A DNA stretch of 64,000 nt from Aquimarina sp. MAR_2010_214 (lineage in GTDB: Bacteria; Bacteroidota; Bacteroidia; Flavobacteriales; Flavobacteriaceae). The stretch spans positions 5,859,501 through 5,923,500 of the forward strand of contig NZ_PJMS01000001.1 of assembly GCF_002846555.1 (NCBI RefSeq), given 5' to 3'. A program made the position numbers and the translations under genes. Positions 22,888 through 32,090 of this stretch are shown piece after piece. The first letter of the stretch is position 1, and each line of letters opens with the position of its first letter. Below the pieces are notes generated by a model. That model did no database searches. It saw only the letters and a program-made list of their open reading frames with translations, and had not been told where the DNA came from.

Positions 22888-23433
22888 ATGAAAACAACAA
22901 ATACAATTATAGTCATAGATCTAGAAGCTACGTGCTGGAATGGTCCCATTCCTGCAGGTCAGGTCAATGAAATTATAGAAATAGGAATCTGCCTTTTGGA
23001 TACTCAAACAGGAAATATTTCTAAAAATGAAGGGATACTCATTAAACCCGAACAATCAGAAGTCAGTCCTTTTTGCACAGAACTCACTACGATTACTCAA
23101 GAATTAGTAGACAAAGAAGGAGTTTCTTTTGCAGCTGCCTGCGAAATACTAAGAACTCAATACAGTGGTCATCAATACACCTGGGCGAGTTATGGCCAAT
23201 ACGATCTAAACATGATGAAGAAACAATGTGCCCACAGAGGAATGGAGTATCCTTTATCACAAAATCATATCAATGTAAAAGAACTTTTTTCTCAAGTTAA
23301 AGGCCTGCGAAAAAAAGTAGGAATGAAAGGTGCATTAGGAATTTTAGAAATCCCTCTGGAAGGAACGCATCACAGAGGAGTTGATGATGCCAAAAACATT
23401 GCTAAAATCTTACATTGGTGCTTAGATCAGTAA
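22888..23433 (+). CDS. 3'-5' exonuclease, DEDDh family
   Basis: 181 residues. An upstream TTG is also in frame; I prefer ATG 22888. Exonuclease motifs: ExoI IVIDLEATCW (Asp and Glu, about residues 8-12); ExoII ASYGQYDLNMMKK (Asp, about 108); ExoIII HRGVDDAKNIAKIL (His and Asp, about 163-168). The order and spacing match ERI-1/KapD-like RNA exonucleases of the DEDDh group. Being next to rtcB-prfH, it could trim RNA ends, but a terminator lies between them. A second terminator follows. Confidence 0.92.
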   Translation: MKTTNTIIVIDLEATCWNGPIPAGQVNEIIEIGICLLDTQTGNISKNEGILIKPEQSEVSPFCTELTTITQELVDKEGVSFAAACEILRTQYSGHQYTWASYGQYDLNMMKKQCAHRGMEYPLSQNHINVKELFSQVKGLRKKVGMKGALGILEIPLEGTHHRGVDDAKNIAKILHWCLDQ

Positions 23434-23446
23434 ATTAAAGAAAATC

Positions 23447-23486
23447 AAAAAACTTCTGGGGTTTTTAAAAACTCCAGAAGTTTTTT
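23447..23486. terminator. Bidirectional hairpin terminator
   Basis: AAAAAACTTCTGG...CCAGAAGTTTTTT forms a 13-bp stem including the A and T runs, with G/T-rich inner complementarity (gGTTTTTAAAAACt). It can terminate transcription from either strand; here it follows the exonuclease gene. Confidence 0.85.
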
Positions 23487-23529
23487 GACTTGCAGAATCA
23501 CTATATTTACCTAAAACTAGTGACATCCT

Positions 23530-24414
23530 ATGCAAGACAAGTTATTCAAAAATATTATAGATAATTACGATGCTTTAAAATATAGTTTACTTAAAGCACA
23601 AACATTTGACGAATCTCATTACGGGTTTCCAGAGATTTACTATAAGATTATGGAAACTGATAAGCAACGTGTAGATGCTTTTCATAAAGCATTCACTTTG
23701 AATAATAACTTTAAGGATGCGGTTGTATGTGAAGTTGGTGTGGGAACTCTTCCTCTAACCAAATTATATATGCCTTATGTTAAAAAAGCATATCTAATTG
23801 AAAATAACCCAGATCTGGTTCCTTTTATCAATAAAGAAATTGCAAAATATCCCTGGGCTGATAAGGTAGAAGTCATCTATGCAGATGCGTTAACTGTAGA
23901 TCTGCCAGAAAAAGTAGACTTTGTGGTTGGAGAACTTATGAGTATCTATTGTGCCAATGAGTTTCAGGTACAGATATTTCAGCACATGAGATCCTTTTTA
24001 AAACCCGGAGGAAAATTATTCCCTAATCGTATTGTGAATTTTGCCAGATTATGCGAAGCCGAAATAGAGGCAGAAATACATCACTATCCAGTAAATTTTA
24101 CAAGACATCAACCTATGTTCCTAACGCAACAGTTTTTGGTTAATGAAATTGAATTACTCAAAGAGAAAAAACAAGGTGTACGATTAAGTTTTTCTGTTCC
24201 CGTTTTATTTTCAGGGACTGTAAATGCACTTTATCTCGAATCTTATGTAGAAGTAACCGAAGGTTCTAATTTCACAGGTACCGATAGCCTGATGCCTCCA
24301 ACAGTTTTAAAAACTACCAATACCCAGGAGGTAAAAGCCGGAGATCTGGTACATATCGATTTTAGTTTTGATTATGGTTCTTCTCTGGATGAAATAAGCT
24401 GTATACTTTCTTAG
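23530..24414 (+). CDS. PRMT-like class I methyltransferase
   Basis: 294 residues. The SAM-binding motif I is VCEVGVGTLPLTKLYMPY (about 71-88), then the acidic IENNPDL, and an E-containing loop FVVGELMSIYCANEF (about 137-151) at the place of the PRMT double-E loop. A beta-barrel-type C-terminal half follows (LVNEIELL, VRLSFSVPVLFSGTVNALYLESYVEV, LVHIDFSFDYG). This resembles protein arginine methyltransferases in plan, but the canonical SEWMGYxLxxE sequence is not preserved. Substrate unknown. It is 30 bases from the next gene. Confidence 0.75.
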   Translation: MQDKLFKNIIDNYDALKYSLLKAQTFDESHYGFPEIYYKIMETDKQRVDAFHKAFTLNNNFKDAVVCEVGVGTLPLTKLYMPYVKKAYLIENNPDLVPFINKEIAKYPWADKVEVIYADALTVDLPEKVDFVVGELMSIYCANEFQVQIFQHMRSFLKPGGKLFPNRIVNFARLCEAEIEAEIHHYPVNFTRHQPMFLTQQFLVNEIELLKEKKQGVRLSFSVPVLFSGTVNALYLESYVEVTEGSNFTGTDSLMPPTVLKTTNTQEVKAGDLVHIDFSFDYGSSLDEISCILS

Positions 24415-24444
24415 TCATTTTGGTCTAAAAGAAGAGCAAAAACA

Positions 24445-25752
24445 ATGAAAACCGATAAACTTCTTTCTTTTATTTTTAGTATTAAAAAGTCTAATTTTGA
24501 GATTACTCCTGAAGAGTTAAAAAAAATAACTGATTTAGAAAGCTTTATCAATCAAAAAAAGATACTTGATTTAGACATCTTATGGGAAGATGAAATCGAA
24601 AATAATCCTAAAAAAATTCTTTTAGCCATTTTTGAAGAAGCTAAAAAAAAGAAGCCCCAGATTCTTCTGGGAATGATGCTATATGACTATGAACAATTAA
24701 CAACTTTTAATGATTTATTAAAGAGATCCCTTGAGTTTAGATTACTTTTTTTGCATTATCATATCCTAGAAATAAAAAAAGAAAATAATGGTAATGATAC
24801 CTTTAATGGGGTTCATATTAGGTTTCAATTAAGACTTCTAAATTATTTACTGGATAAAGATTTACCTTTAACAGAAAAAGATTTTATTATTCTTTTCAAT
24901 TTTTGGAATACAGTAGAATACTATTCATCTCACTTTTCTCTAGATCGAATTATATCTCTTCTTCATGAACGTTCTAAGCAAAAAGAAATCTCCAAAGAGT
25001 TTTATAATTTTTTAAGATTCTTTATCTCTTCTAATCATGTCAAGAAAAGTGAATATAAAGAGTATCAAAAACAAGTGGCTAATATAGAACGTATTCTACT
25101 TGATCACTACACTATCAAATCTGATAAAGTAAGTGTCGTTTTTCTGTTATTACCAGATCATTTTGGAGTTTATACAAATCAATTAATTGCAAAGTTGGAT
25201 GATGCTATCTTATCGCCTTTTTCTAAAATTTTAATGGTTTTAAGTAAAAACAAGGGTTTAAATACTCCACCTCAGCTTTTTTATACTATAGAAAAAGAGT
25301 TTTCAAAAATACACCTTAACACGTATAAAAAATTAGTTCGAGAACTATTAGAAAGGGCTTCAAATTTTAAACCTAAAGTAAAACCAATTTATAGAAATAC
25401 GTATTACCGAAATAATTTTTATTTCTATGATTATGAACCTATGCGTAAGGAAAATATCTTAATCATTAAAGGATTAGTGTTATCGGCTGCATTTTATAAA
25501 GATGTAAAATCCATACCTTTTATTCAACTCATTTTGGAACGTTCATATTCGAGTACCAATGCAATAAAATTAGGCCCAACATCAAGAGCTTTGGGGGCTA
25601 TATGTATCCAGGTTTTGGCACATCATTTTGATCTGCAAGGTCAAAAACTATTGGTTGATGTATACCATCAAACCAAATTCAAATTGATCAAAAAGCAAAT
25701 TGAAAAAGAATCTAAAAAAATATTTCAGCATACAGGTCAGCCTCTATTATAA
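24445..25752 (+). CDS. Hypothetical all-helical protein
   Basis: 435 residues, no signal peptide, no membrane segment; almost entirely helical with HEAT/TPR-like spacing of hydrophobic residues, including SLEFRLLFLHYHILEIKKE and IKGLVLSAAFYKDVKSIPFIQLILERS. I recognise no family. Likely co-transcribed with the methyltransferase. Its stop codon overlaps the stop of the convergent dioxygenase gene (25747-25752), so the two genes share their last six bases. Confidence 0.7.
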   Translation: MKTDKLLSFIFSIKKSNFEITPEELKKITDLESFINQKKILDLDILWEDEIENNPKKILLAIFEEAKKKKPQILLGMMLYDYEQLTTFNDLLKRSLEFRLLFLHYHILEIKKENNGNDTFNGVHIRFQLRLLNYLLDKDLPLTEKDFIILFNFWNTVEYYSSHFSLDRIISLLHERSKQKEISKEFYNFLRFFISSNHVKKSEYKEYQKQVANIERILLDHYTIKSDKVSVVFLLLPDHFGVYTNQLIAKLDDAILSPFSKILMVLSKNKGLNTPPQLFYTIEKEFSKIHLNTYKKLVRELLERASNFKPKVKPIYRNTYYRNNFYFYDYEPMRKENILIIKGLVLSAAFYKDVKSIPFIQLILERSYSSTNAIKLGPTSRALGAICIQVLAHHFDLQGQKLLVDVYHQTKFKLIKKQIEKESKKIFQHTGQPLL

Positions 25753-26652
25753 AATATCAATATCAAACCCTATAATATCTCTGATTCCTAACTTTAAAGA
25801 GTCATCAGGCTCGATAGGAGTTACATAATGCCATAGATCATTACCAAAAGTAAATTCTTCTCCGGTATCTGCTTGAAAAATAAACTCTCCAGGATCTAAT
25901 ACTTTACTATAGATCAACTCATTATGCTCTGATGATGATTTCTCATAAATCTGGCTTTCTGCGCCAATAATATTTTGTCGGTTTATTACCAATGCAGACA
26001 TAATGTATTGTGCGCCATCTTCATGAACTCCTTCTGGTGCATTCTCTCCTTTGATTTTTCCCTGAGAAATTGTACGCATAAAATGACTAGTGATTTGCAA
26101 CTTCCTGATTTCGGGATGAATCTTTTTAACCAAGCCAGTTATTTTTTTTAGTAGCTCAAAAAACAGTTCATTTTCAACGGCTTCTTTGGTTGCTTGTGTG
26201 AATACTCGTTTCCATACTCTAAAATCATCGACATCCTGTTCAAATGATTGCTGTACTATTCTTTCTGCAAAAATAGTATCATCCCATATTTCTATTTGAA
26301 AAGAAGCAATATTACGTTGGCGAGTAATGGTCGACAAGTATTCAAATTGTTGTTTTTGAGAAGCATCCAACCTTTGAATCCACGGATCTAAAACCTCACC
26401 AGTTACATGACCTTCAAAATAAGATTGATGAATCCTTTCAATCGTTTCTGATTCTTCGGGAAAAGACTGTTTTAAAAAAGTAATTTGTTTCCCTTTAACC
26501 AGATATTTATCGTCTTGTAATTCTTCAAAAAAAGGTTTGAAAAAATTTAGAAAAGTAGTGATGTCTATCCCCAAATCTGTTACATCACCTATCCTAATCG
26601 GTGATTTGATAGTTCGCCCTAATCTTTTGGATATGTCTTTTTCGGTTATCAC
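25747..26652 (-). CDS. 2OG-Fe dioxygenase family protein
   Basis: 301 residues, last gene of a nine-gene operon. Iron-binding HEDG at about residues 209-212 (GVHEDGAQYIMSALVINRQN), a jelly-roll core with GAESQIYE and DPGEFIFQADTGEEF, and the distal His in FGNDLWHYVTPI (about 270). The HxD...H layout and the flanking sequence fit the 2OG-Fe dioxygenase family that includes the amino-acid hydroxylases related to BsmA. An unusually long N-terminal helical region (about 1-150) has no assigned role. It overlaps the helicase gene by 4 bases (ATGA), so their products are made together. Confidence 0.88.
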   Translation of the reverse strand: MITEKDISKRLGRTIKSPIRIGDVTDLGIDITTFLNFFKPFFEELQDDKYLVKGKQITFLKQSFPEESETIERIHQSYFEGHVTGEVLDPWIQRLDASQKQQFEYLSTITRQRNIASFQIEIWDDTIFAERIVQQSFEQDVDDFRVWKRVFTQATKEAVENELFFELLKKITGLVKKIHPEIRKLQITSHFMRTISQGKIKGENAPEGVHEDGAQYIMSALVINRQNIIGAESQIYEKSSSEHNELIYSKVLDPGEFIFQADTGEEFTFGNDLWHYVTPIEPDDSLKLGIRDIIGFDIDIL

Positions 26653-29366
26653 TTTTTGATTCTTACTTTTTTTCTAATATGCGCTATACAAGCTTCTTTA
26701 TTAAACAACCAATAAGCATAAGGTATGGTAATAATAGGAATATTGGTTCTAAACAAAGTTTTATACTGATCTACAGAGAATGTTTTTTCTAATACTCCCG
26801 GGTATCCCACCAGATCAATACAAATTGTTTTTTGGTTATAGGTTACCAACATATCCATTATATATCCTGCCAATGGGTAATTGGTGATAATATTTTCTTC
26901 AGTAATTCCTAATTGAATTAATTCTTCGTGTACTTCTGTTGCAAAGTTATCTGTAGGCTCAGAAACGATAGTATGTTGCCGTTCTATTCTTGTTTCAGAA
27001 TGATAATCTATCAGTAAATGCTGATTTTTAAAATTCTTTGAATTGAAAGAGTAATACAAATATTGTTTTTGCTTAGCACGTGTAATACTCACATTGAACA
27101 CATCCTCCCTATCTAAATACTGAAACACCGAAGTGCTGGTTTGATCATCTATCGTAAAAGTGATATACATTTGATCTCGCTCTTCTCCCTGAAACTCGAA
27201 CGGAGTACCTACAGCTATTTTATGTTTTTTTATAGCTGCCAGATCAAACTCTTCTATTTTACTTTTCAAGTAATTTACCTGATCTCTAAATGGAGAAAGA
27301 ATACCTATAGTAGTAGATATTTCGGGAGCTACATATACTTCTTCTTCAATTACTTGTTCTATATCCTGCAATATTTTATTAGCTTCCTCCAGATTTCTCC
27401 CATCTTTCAGTTTTTCCCCTTCACAAAATATCCAATGTATTGCAGATGATTTGTGATGGATTTGCAGATCTGACATTACTTTTAGTTTATCAAAATAAAA
27501 TTTTTGATTACTATAACGTATAATACTTGGTACACTTCTGTAATGTTCATCCAGAAAATGAATATTATTTTGCGAGGGTAGATGTTCCATTGCATAATCA
27601 AGGATACTGGTTTCTCTATAATTTAGTACATCCACATTTTGTAGTAATCCATATGAATTTGCTATTTTCTCCATAATTTCTCTGGATAAAAAAGAAACAT
27701 GACGTAACTGTTTTGGATCTCCTACTACAACTACTTTTTTAGCTCTTGCCAGTACCGGAATCATTGTTGCTATATCACATTGCGAAGCCTCATCTATGAT
27801 TACTACATCAAAAATATCATTCTCTAACGGAAAAACATTACTCACGTCTGTAGATTTGGTAATCCATATAGGTAAGCATTGTAATACCGAATGAAAATCT
27901 ATGGTTTGAAATAATCGCTCCCTTTCCTCTGGATCTTTTGTTTTATGTAGTTTTAGTAATTGAGGAAAAGTTCTGTCTTTTTGTAATAAACTCTCAATTT
28001 TATCTTGATATTTTAAAGAAATGATTTCTTTAATATGTCTATTTTTCTGTAAAATATAATGATGCAATAAATCAATGAGTTGCCAGAAAGGATATTCTTT
28101 TAATACATTTTTGGATACATAATGTCGTTTGAGCCGTTTAAAAAAAGAAGGTTTGTGATCTAGAAAAAGTTCTGCATTTTTTATTTCCCGAGTTTCTCTT
28201 TCTCTAATTTCTTCACTTATTTCTTCTATTTTATTTTGAGCGTAATCTATTTCCTTTTGTTTTTTAGGAATATAATAATCGCCTCCTGCTTTTCGAAAAC
28301 GTGTAATAGACTCAATTTTCTTTGTAAGTTTGGATCGATGTCCTCTCCCAGAACCAGCTCTTATAGAAAGACCTTTTACTCCCAAATCATTTACAATCTT
28401 GTCCTGTAATACGTCTACTGCCTGATCAGATTTAGAACATATCAATACACTTTTGTTATGATATACCTGATCAATTGCCAAGGAAGCGATAGTGTAAGAT
28501 TTACCAGTTCCCGGTGGGCCAATCACGACGCTTAAAGGAGAAGATTTAACTGAATGAATAATATTTAGTTGTGGTGCACTCAGGTTAGAAGGAACATAAA
28601 CTGTTTTACTAGACTCATCAGATGAAGTTAGATTTTCTTTCCTTCTGGAAAAAAAACGCTGAAGTGTTTCATTATATAAATGCCCTTCTTTTATTTCATC
28701 TATTTCGTATAGTACATCACGATTAGATTTAGATTTTTCTACAATACCAAGTGCTATAACAGGGAGTAGTCTTAATTGTTCAGATTTCTTGTATTTATGC
28801 AAAGTATCCCCAGATAGCAAAGTAGGTAACTCTTGAAGTTCACTACTATCAATAGGAATATAACTCTCTAATTTTTTGGAGAGTTCTTTGATATTTTGCT
28901 CACTAGGTGGTAGATCATTAATTAATGATTTAATTTCTAAAACAAAAGAATCATCCAAATTATAATTCGACTTTATCAGTTGCAACAAAGCATCATTAGA
29001 TCGATTCTCAGCAAAGTCGTATTTCAAATGATATAATGCATCATTATTGATATCGATGGCTACAGGAGTGACTATTAAAGGGGCACAAATCGTTCTCTTT
29101 CTACCAAGAAATGTAAGTTTTCCGGTGATAAAGAAACTACAAGCGACAAATGTTTTTTCTTTTTTATGAATTTCGAGATATTTATATAATTCATCTCCAA
29201 ATTCGATTTGCATAAACGTAGTATCTTCCTCACGATATAAACTTTGTATATCTTTTAAAAAAAATCGCTTATCAACCTTGGCTCCTAAAAAATTGAGTAT
29301 GTCATTGTTTCTAAATTCTTGCTTATAACAATCCTGATAATATGAAAGAACTTTTTCAATATGCAT
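26649..29366 (-). CDS. SF1 superfamily DNA/RNA helicase (AAA_11/AAA_12 type)
   Basis: 905 residues. The N-terminal 270 residues are a family-specific region. Helicase motifs: I VIGPPGTGKSYT (about 280), II VIIDEASQCD (about 522), III VVVGDPKQLRH (about 548), IV-VI including LDEHYRS, VGTPFEFQGEERD and VSITRAKQKQYLYYSF (about 760). A helical insert lies between motifs I and II. The last 110 residues (EELIQLGI...YPLAGYIMDMLV...TICIDLVGYPG) resemble the Vsr-type PD-(D/E)XK nuclease tail seen on related helicases; here the expected Lys is not obvious, so nuclease activity is uncertain. Confidence 0.9.
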   Translation of the reverse strand: MHIEKVLSYYQDCYKQEFRNNDILNFLGAKVDKRFFLKDIQSLYREEDTTFMQIEFGDELYKYLEIHKKEKTFVACSFFITGKLTFLGRKRTICAPLIVTPVAIDINNDALYHLKYDFAENRSNDALLQLIKSNYNLDDSFVLEIKSLINDLPPSEQNIKELSKKLESYIPIDSSELQELPTLLSGDTLHKYKKSEQLRLLPVIALGIVEKSKSNRDVLYEIDEIKEGHLYNETLQRFFSRRKENLTSSDESSKTVYVPSNLSAPQLNIIHSVKSSPLSVVIGPPGTGKSYTIASLAIDQVYHNKSVLICSKSDQAVDVLQDKIVNDLGVKGLSIRAGSGRGHRSKLTKKIESITRFRKAGGDYYIPKKQKEIDYAQNKIEEISEEIRERETREIKNAELFLDHKPSFFKRLKRHYVSKNVLKEYPFWQLIDLLHHYILQKNRHIKEIISLKYQDKIESLLQKDRTFPQLLKLHKTKDPEERERLFQTIDFHSVLQCLPIWITKSTDVSNVFPLENDIFDVVIIDEASQCDIATMIPVLARAKKVVVVGDPKQLRHVSFLSREIMEKIANSYGLLQNVDVLNYRETSILDYAMEHLPSQNNIHFLDEHYRSVPSIIRYSNQKFYFDKLKVMSDLQIHHKSSAIHWIFCEGEKLKDGRNLEEANKILQDIEQVIEEEVYVAPEISTTIGILSPFRDQVNYLKSKIEEFDLAAIKKHKIAVGTPFEFQGEERDQMYITFTIDDQTSTSVFQYLDREDVFNVSITRAKQKQYLYYSFNSKNFKNQHLLIDYHSETRIERQHTIVSEPTDNFATEVHEELIQLGITEENIITNYPLAGYIMDMLVTYNQKTICIDLVGYPGVLEKTFSVDQYKTLFRTNIPIITIPYAYWLFNKEACIAHIRKKVRIKK

Positions 29367-29378
29367 AACATTGTTATT

Positions 29379-31283
29379 TTAAGCGTCTTCTTCATCTTGT
29401 TGAAACCTAAGATATTCTTCTACCGTTTGATTAACAGGTGGAATATCTTCTTCTTCAATATTTTTTAATAATTCTTCGGTAAGCGGTGTTATCGATACGA
29501 TACGATTTGCCTGGTATTCAATAATTTTTTCGAATAGATTTCTTGCTACCCGGGCATTACCAAAGCTTTTATGTCGTTTTTCATACAATTTCTCAAAAAT
29601 AAACTGTAATTTTTCTTTGGCGTCTTCTGTGATCACAAAATCATTTTTCAAACAAAACAGCTCAAAAATACCAATGAGTTCTTTGGGTTTATAATGATCA
29701 AAAGTAAAATATCGATTAAATCGCGATTGCAATCCGGGATTAGATTCAATAAACTCTTCCATTTCATCGGGATATCCTGCCACGATAATTACAAGCTGAT
29801 CACGATGGTCTTCCATTTTTTTAAGCAGTACTTCTATCGCCTCATTACCAAAATCCTTTTTATTGTCTTTGGCCAAAGAATATGCCTCATCAATAAACAA
29901 CACTCCATCTAACGAAGTTTTTACTACTTCTTCTACTTTTAATGCTGTTTGACCTACATATCCTGCTACCATTCCTGTACGATCGGTTTCTACCAAATGC
30001 CCTTTTTCAAGATACCCTAAGTGTTTATATATTTTAGAGACTAATCGTGCTACAGTTGTTTTACCTGTACCCGGAGGCCCCATAAATACAGAATGCAAGG
30101 AGTTATTTACATTTTTGAGTCCTTTTTCTTCTCGTATCTTTTGGATTTTCAGAAAATTAGAAAGCTCATGTACAGCTGTTTTTATTACATCTAATCCAAT
30201 AAGCTCATTTAATTCATCCATTACATCCTCCAGCGTTTCATTTTCATCAATCTCGGTATGTTTTACACCTTCTAGCTTTTCTTTTGGATGTGATAATTTA
30301 TCATTAATCTTTTTTAATACTTCGGTTTCTTCTTCAGATATCGTTCCGTCTGCTTTTGTAATCAAAGAAGCAATACGGTATAAAAATGCTCCCGAATTTG
30401 CAAAATGATTACTATCTAATCTTTTCAAAATTGAAGGTAGTAGAAACTCATTTTTATACTCATCCCCTAGGTTAAAAAGACTAGCTGTTTTAATGATTTC
30501 AATATTTTCATCAAATTTCTCTGATTTAACAAAAGCATTGATGCGTTCTATAGATAAGGAAGCAATGATATCATTGCCTTGTAGTTTTTCGAACAAAAAT
30601 GCCAACAGAAACTTGATTTTCACATCTGCAACGTCATTCTCTTTATCGCTTAAGGGATATATCATATTAAACGCCTTGATAATATCCTGCAAAATCACAT
30701 GCTCTGCTTTAAAATGCAGTGCATCATCTGTTTTATGAACAATAGTATTGATGGTATTCGAAAATCGTTTGTTATGGTTAAGATCTTCGGCTAAATCCTG
30801 AATTTTTTCACCTTCGTGCTTTAGAATTTTTAAAAACTCATAATCGATATCAAATTGCTGCTTGGTATCTTCTTTTTGATTGATGAAGTCTTTAAATTTA
30901 TTGGTAAAATGCTCTAGGTTCTTTTTTTCATCCTTTTTAACCAACATCAAATCGTCGATCAGATCATTAAATAAATCTATATGTTCCTTAGGAAAGGCAC
31001 TAAATTCAGGCTTTTCAAATATTTCTTTGGACAGCTCAATTTTATGATCTGCTAAATGAATATTCTGAGAAGTAATAATCATATCAAGATGATCGATAGA
31101 TTTTTTGAAAGAATACAGCACCAACAAATCTTCATTTTTAATACTCAAGGCTGGGAATGCAGATGAGATCGATAAAATTTTAAGAGGGTTAATCGACTTC
31201 CCTTTAAAGAAAAAAGAAGTGTTTTCTTCATTTAATTTGGAAAAGAACAGATCAATGATCTTAGTGTATTTTCTGGTACTCAT
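29379..31283 (-). CDS. CbbX/SpoVK-type AAA+ ATPase with a TerB-like segment
   Basis: 634 residues. An N-terminal helical region of about 290 residues; a TerB-like stretch at about 300-330 (YRIASLITKADGTISEEETEVLKKIN); then a CbbX-like AAA+ module with FMGPPGTGKTTVARL (Walker A, about 401), TGMVAGYVGQTA (pore loop), GVLFIDEAYSL (Walker B, about 464), VIIVAGYPDEM (sensor 1), PGLQSRFNRYFTF (Arg finger) and a lid with SFGNARVARNLFE (sensor 2). Such ATPases remodel protein complexes. Its stop overlaps the start codon of the adjacent reading frame by one base, so it is co-translated with the ABC ATPase gene. Confidence 0.9.
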   Translation of the reverse strand: MSTRKYTKIIDLFFSKLNEENTSFFFKGKSINPLKILSISSAFPALSIKNEDLLVLYSFKKSIDHLDMIITSQNIHLADHKIELSKEIFEKPEFSAFPKEHIDLFNDLIDDLMLVKKDEKKNLEHFTNKFKDFINQKEDTKQQFDIDYEFLKILKHEGEKIQDLAEDLNHNKRFSNTINTIVHKTDDALHFKAEHVILQDIIKAFNMIYPLSDKENDVADVKIKFLLAFLFEKLQGNDIIASLSIERINAFVKSEKFDENIEIIKTASLFNLGDEYKNEFLLPSILKRLDSNHFANSGAFLYRIASLITKADGTISEEETEVLKKINDKLSHPKEKLEGVKHTEIDENETLEDVMDELNELIGLDVIKTAVHELSNFLKIQKIREEKGLKNVNNSLHSVFMGPPGTGKTTVARLVSKIYKHLGYLEKGHLVETDRTGMVAGYVGQTALKVEEVVKTSLDGVLFIDEAYSLAKDNKKDFGNEAIEVLLKKMEDHRDQLVIIVAGYPDEMEEFIESNPGLQSRFNRYFTFDHYKPKELIGIFELFCLKNDFVITEDAKEKLQFIFEKLYEKRHKSFGNARVARNLFEKIIEYQANRIVSITPLTEELLKNIEEEDIPPVNQTVEEYLRFQQDEEDA

Positions 31284-32089
31284 TAGTCTTCAGAATCAAT
31301 TAGCATCATTGCATCTTCTACTTCGTGCACCAACTCATCAAAATGTTGAAGCCTTTTGGTTTCTCGCGTTCTTTGAAACGGTAAATCTATATCAATATGC
31401 TTTACAAATTGAGATGGAGCATGTTTCATAATATAAATATCATCTGCGAGATACACCGCCTCCTGAATATCGTGAGTTACAAACAATATAGTTGGGCTAA
31501 ATTTTTCCCAGATACCGATCAATAAATCCTGCATTTGCAGTCTTGTTTTTACATCCAAGGCTCCAAAAGGTTCATCCATCAGTAAAATTTCAGGATTCGA
31601 CATTAAACTACGTGCAATAGCTACTCGTTGTAGCTGTCCGCCTGAAAGTGTAGGGTATTGTGCATATTTTTTTTGATGACCATCTAATCCTACCAATTGG
31701 ATCATTTCCATCGCTTTTTCATCTCGTTCTTTTTTAGAAACTCCTTTAAAGCGTAATCCCAACCCTACATTATCTAAAACTGTCATCCAGGGTAATGAAG
31801 AGTATTGCTGAAATACCATACTCACCCTGTTTTCTTTACTTACAGGTTTCCCTTTTACCAGTACTGTACCTGAGGTAGGTTCTTGTAACCCGGCAATATA
31901 TCGAAGTAATGTTGATTTACCACATCCCGACATTCCCAAAATCACGGTAAATTGCCCTTGCATAGGTTTATCTTCAACCAATAAATCCAGATTTTCTATA
32001 ATATTAGTCTTTCCGTTATCATAGGATTGAAAAACATTACGTAACTCTATGATATTGGCAGCATCAGAGTTGTCGTTAAATTGTACCAT
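31283..32089 (-). CDS. ABC transporter ATP-binding protein (NitT/TauT type)
   Basis: 268 residues. Walker A LGMSGCGKST (about 51-60), Q-loop VFQQYSSLPWM, signature LSGGQLQRVAIARSL (about 149-163), Walker B ILLMDEPFGALD (about 170-181), switch His in LFVTHDIQEAVYLADD. The sequence is closest to the nitrate/sulfonate/taurine importer class. It lies between the permease and the AAA+ gene. Together with the OmpA-fused binding protein it should form an importer whose substrate is not clear from sequence. Confidence 0.94.
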   Translation of the reverse strand: MVQFNDNSDAANIIELRNVFQSYDNGKTNIIENLDLLVEDKPMQGQFTVILGMSGCGKSTLLRYIAGLQEPTSGTVLVKGKPVSKENRVSMVFQQYSSLPWMTVLDNVGLGLRFKGVSKKERDEKAMEMIQLVGLDGHQKKYAQYPTLSGGQLQRVAIARSLMSNPEILLMDEPFGALDVKTRLQMQDLLIGIWEKFSPTILFVTHDIQEAVYLADDIYIMKHAPSQFVKHIDIDLPFQRTRETKRLQHFDELVHEVEDAMMLIDSED

Positions 32090-32090
32090 A

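Noticed and set aside
26649..29366. Reading the operon helicase as a UvrD/RecB-type restriction enzyme
   Set aside because: The motifs fit the AAA_11/AAA_12 helicases, and the nuclease-like tail lacks a clear ExK; no methyltransferase or specificity subunit is linked.
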